64,000 nt of DNA from Paenibacillus sp. (GTDB lineage: Bacteria; Bacillota; Bacilli; Paenibacillales; Paenibacillaceae). This document shows positions 61,935 through 64,000 of the stretch, piece after piece (positions within the stretch are counted from its first letter, which is position 1; each line of letters opens with the position of its first letter). The translations under genes and the position numbers were made by a program. The notes under the pieces were generated by a model. It ran no database searches. It worked only from the letters and a program-made list of their open reading frames with translations, and had not been told where the DNA came from. The stretch lies in assembly GCA_023512345.1 (NCBI GenBank), contig JAILZT010000003.1:1-64000 (forward strand), in the 5' to 3' direction.

Positions 61935-64000
61935 TTATTTTATTGCTAGTAAGAGATTTAGGATCTCGTCTTTTTTCTCCACTGGGACAATCTGCTTGCC
62001 AATTGAACGTCGTTCTCCAAGAGGTGCAGATTCCGAAGAAAATGTGTGGAACAAACCATCGCGGGTAACAGCCGTCAATTCCAGCGGATCTTTACAATAG
62101 AATGCACCAGCCAGCCTGCTGCCATTCGGCCGAACACGCTTGCCTTCCTTAAATTCGAACGTCGGCATACCTTTACCGCCACGGCTTTGGGATGGATAAT
62201 CCAAGAGAAGCGTACGTTTAGCATATCCAATCTCCGTAATGGATAGGATTTCACCTTCATCTTCGCTTACCCAGAAGCAAGATATGACGCTATCACCTTC
62301 GCGCAATTGAATTCCCCTAACGCCAGAAGCTACACGGCCCATTGGATTAACCTCATTCTCATGGAACCGGATGCTCATACCTTCTCGAGTCACTAAGACA
62401 ATGTCCATGTCACCCCGGCTAATTGCCACCGTAATGACTTCATCTCCTTCAGCCACCTTACAGGCCGCAACTGCTCCGGAACGGCTTGTAGAGTATTCCT
62501 TGAGCTCTGTGCGCTTCACCTGACCCTTACGGGTAATAAATACAAGGCTTTGCTGCGGATCATCCAGATTATTAACGGGCAGGACGCTTACCACTCCATC
62601 GCCCTTAGCCAGGCCTATAACATTAACTATGGCTGTACCCGGTTCTTTCCACTTAAACTCTGGAATCTGATGAACAGGAAGTAAGAAGTATTGGCCTTTA
62701 CGTGTAAACACCAGCAAGCTATCCCTTGTATTCAGGTCCATCAGCTTAAGGATATGGTCGCCTTCCTTAACACCGGATGCCTGTCGCTCACCACCAGAGC
62801 GGGTAAAGGACAGCATACTGGTACGCTTAATATAACCATCCGCGGAGAGCGCTACTAAGACATCCTCTGCATTAACCAGCACTTCAAGGCTGACCTTAAG
62901 CTCCTCCACTTCACCCTGAATAAGAGAACGCCGGTCTATCCCGTATTTATCACGAATTTCCATTAACTCTTTACGAATTACAGCTATCAGCTTCTTGTCA
63001 CTGTCTAGGATTCCTTGCAGAACAGCAATTCGAGCAAGCATTTCGTCAAGTTCCTTCTGTAGAGAGTTAATTTCTAAGTTGGTTAGTCGATATAATTGCA
63101 AAGTAAGAATAGAATCTGCTTGGCGCTCGCTAAAACCAAACATCCACACTAGATTATTTTGAGCATCCTGACGATTCTTCGAAGCTTTGATAGCTGCAAT
63201 AATTTCATCCAGGATATTCAGAGCTTTAACTAGCCCTTCCAACACATGAGCACGGTCTTCCGCACGTTCCAGGTCATACCGTGTCCGATGAGTTACAACT
63301 TCGCGCTGATGGGCAATATAGGCTTCCAAAATAGCTTTTAAACCGAGCTGCTGAGGCGCTTTATTTACAATCGCTACCATATTGAAGTTATATGTAACCT
63401 GCAGATCCGTTTTCTTGAGTAAATAAGCCAGAATACCTTGTGCGTCTGCTTCTTTCTTCAATTCCACTACGATACGAAGGCCTTCCCGCCCGCTCTCGTC
63501 ACGAACTTCGGCAATCCCCTCAATCTTCTTCTCTAGGCGAATATTCTCCATGGCCGTAACCAGCCGTGATTTCACGATTTGATAAGGAACCTCAGTAATG
63601 ACAATCTGCTGCTTACCGCCACGCAAATTCTCAATATCTGTCTTAGAGCGCAAATAAATACGACCCTTACCGGTACGATAGGCATCCATGATGCCGTCGC
63701 CGCCCATGATGGTGCCGCCTGTTGGGAAATCCGGACCTTTGATGAAGGTCATGATGTCTTCCAGCTCTATATCAGGCTTTTGCATTACTGCTATACAAGC
63801 ATCAATGACTTCCCGCAGATTATGCGGTGGAATTTCGGTTGCGAAACCTGCAGAAATACCACTTGCACCATTTACAAGCAGATTCGGATACCTTGAAGGA
63901 ACAACAACGGGCTCCTTGGTCGTATTGTCAAAGTTGTCCTTAAACAATACTGTTCGCTTCTCAATGTCACGCATCATCTCCATAGCGATTGGAGACAAAC
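61935..64000 (-). CDS. parC: DNA topoisomerase IV subunit A, C-terminal part (cut by window end)
   Basis: The enzyme cuts and re-joins DNA to separate daughter chromosomes. The visible 688 codons begin just after the catalytic tyrosine region, at MSPIAMEMMRDIEKRTVLFKD, and include the tower and coiled-coil domains (YPNLLVNGASGISAGFATEIPPHN) and the C-terminal beta-pinwheel. The GyrA box is degenerate (QSRGGKG, not QRRGGKG), which favours ParC over GyrA. The pinwheel repeats include YIKRTSMLSF, QVKRTELKEY and YAKRTLLLDYP. About 130 N-terminal residues, with the active-site tyrosine, lie right of the window. parE is expected there. Confidence 0.92.
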   Translation of the reverse strand, partial: LSPIAMEMMRDIEKRTVLFKDNFDNTTKEPVVVPSRYPNLLVNGASGISAGFATEIPPHNLREVIDACIAVMQKPDIELEDIMTFIKGPDFPTGGTIMGGDGIMDAYRTGKGRIYLRSKTDIENLRGGKQQIVITEVPYQIVKSRLVTAMENIRLEKKIEGIAEVRDESGREGLRIVVELKKEADAQGILAYLLKKTDLQVTYNFNMVAIVNKAPQQLGLKAILEAYIAHQREVVTHRTRYDLERAEDRAHVLEGLVKALNILDEIIAAIKASKNRQDAQNNLVWMFGFSERQADSILTLQLYRLTNLEINSLQKELDEMLARIAVLQGILDSDKKLIAVIRKELMEIRDKYGIDRRSLIQGEVEELKVSLEVLVNAEDVLVALSADGYIKRTSMLSFTRSGGERQASGVKEGDHILKLMDLNTRDSLLVFTRKGQYFLLPVHQIPEFKWKEPGTAIVNVIGLAKGDGVVSVLPVNNLDDPQQSLVFITRKGQVKRTELKEYSTSRSGAVAACKVAEGDEVITVAISRGDMDIVLVTREGMSIRFHENEVNPMGRVASGVRGIQLREGDSVISCFWVSEDEGEILSITEIGYAKRTLLLDYPSQSRGGKGMPTFEFKEGKRVRPNGSRLAGAFYCKDPLELTAVTRDGLFHTFSSESAPLGERRSIGKQIVPVEKKDEILNLLLAIK

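Noticed and set aside
61935..64000. GyrA rather than ParC
   Set aside because: The GyrA box is degenerate (QSRGGKG) and the pinwheel repeats fit ParC better. The missing N-terminus leaves some doubt.

Overview
This window looks like chromosomal DNA of a Gram-positive, spore-forming bacterium of the Paenibacillus type. The signs are strong AGGAGG-type ribosome binding sites, many intrinsic terminators, a T-box leader, cre-like catabolite repression sites, YesM/YesN two-component systems with LplA/B/C-like sugar transporters, a YhbD-bactofilin operon, manganese catalase, and three families of short intergenic repeats. No rRNA, tRNA, CRISPR array, prophage or insertion sequence with a transposase was seen. 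The two outermost genes (alanine dehydrogenase on the left, topoisomerase IV subunit A on the right) are cut by the window edges.

Layout. 1-6.3 kb: end of ald, a repeat patch, then a leftward module of response regulator, sensor kinase, ABC ATPase and a large FtsX-like permease. 6.4-9.6 kb: amino-acid permease, winged-helix protein and a VanZ-like protein that probably uses an ATT start. 9.7-12 kb: rightward manganese catalase, CBS protein and YdcF-like protein. 12-17.6 kb: ribosomal protein L25/Ctc, then two divergent units: XRE regulator plus DUF1861 leftward, and GT4 glycosyltransferase, (alpha/alpha)6 protein and GDP-mannose pyrophosphorylase rightward. 17.6-30 kb: chemoreceptor, assimilatory sulfite reductase (cysJI), DUF421 protein, and a phosphorelay ending in an Hpt-REC-GGDEF-REC diguanylate cyclase. 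30-37 kb: methionine aminopeptidase, ACT/UPF0210 pair, an MFS exporter with a divergent MarR repressor, a 51-bp tandem repeat, and a T-box-controlled second-type methionyl-tRNA synthetase. 37-47.5 kb: a GNAT protein, a small HTH protein, and a sugar-uptake locus with two lipoprotein binding proteins, a YesMN-type sensor/regulator and two permeases. 47.6-53.6 kb: the yhbD-bacE-bacF operon, a GH2 glycosidase and a secreted six-hairpin hydrolase with FnIII and glucan-binding domains. 53.6-64 kb: second L25/Ctc copy with a terminator in its leader, acetyltransferases, an iron-regulated flavodoxin with a MITE-like element in its upstream region, VOC and AraC proteins, an RNA methyltransferase/pseudouridine synthase pair, a MarR regulator and parC.

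How the genes work together. Carbohydrate handling is a theme. The sugar transporter and the secreted hydrolase both carry cre-like sites, and the ABC operon has CATTTTC direct repeats that could bind the AraC-type response regulator. The mannose cluster can make GDP-mannose, transfer the sugar and possibly trim or turn over the product. The signalling cluster joins a hybrid kinase, a free receiver and a cyclic-di-GMP synthase that carries its own Hpt domain.

Most new-looking signals lie between genes: a promoter-terminator-RBS leader before the second L25 gene, an orphan terminator upstream of cysJ, a second terminator after the T-box, a MITE between a Fur box and its target, a MerR-type dyad inside the yhbD promoter, and a folded element with two competing pairings at 38.5 kb.
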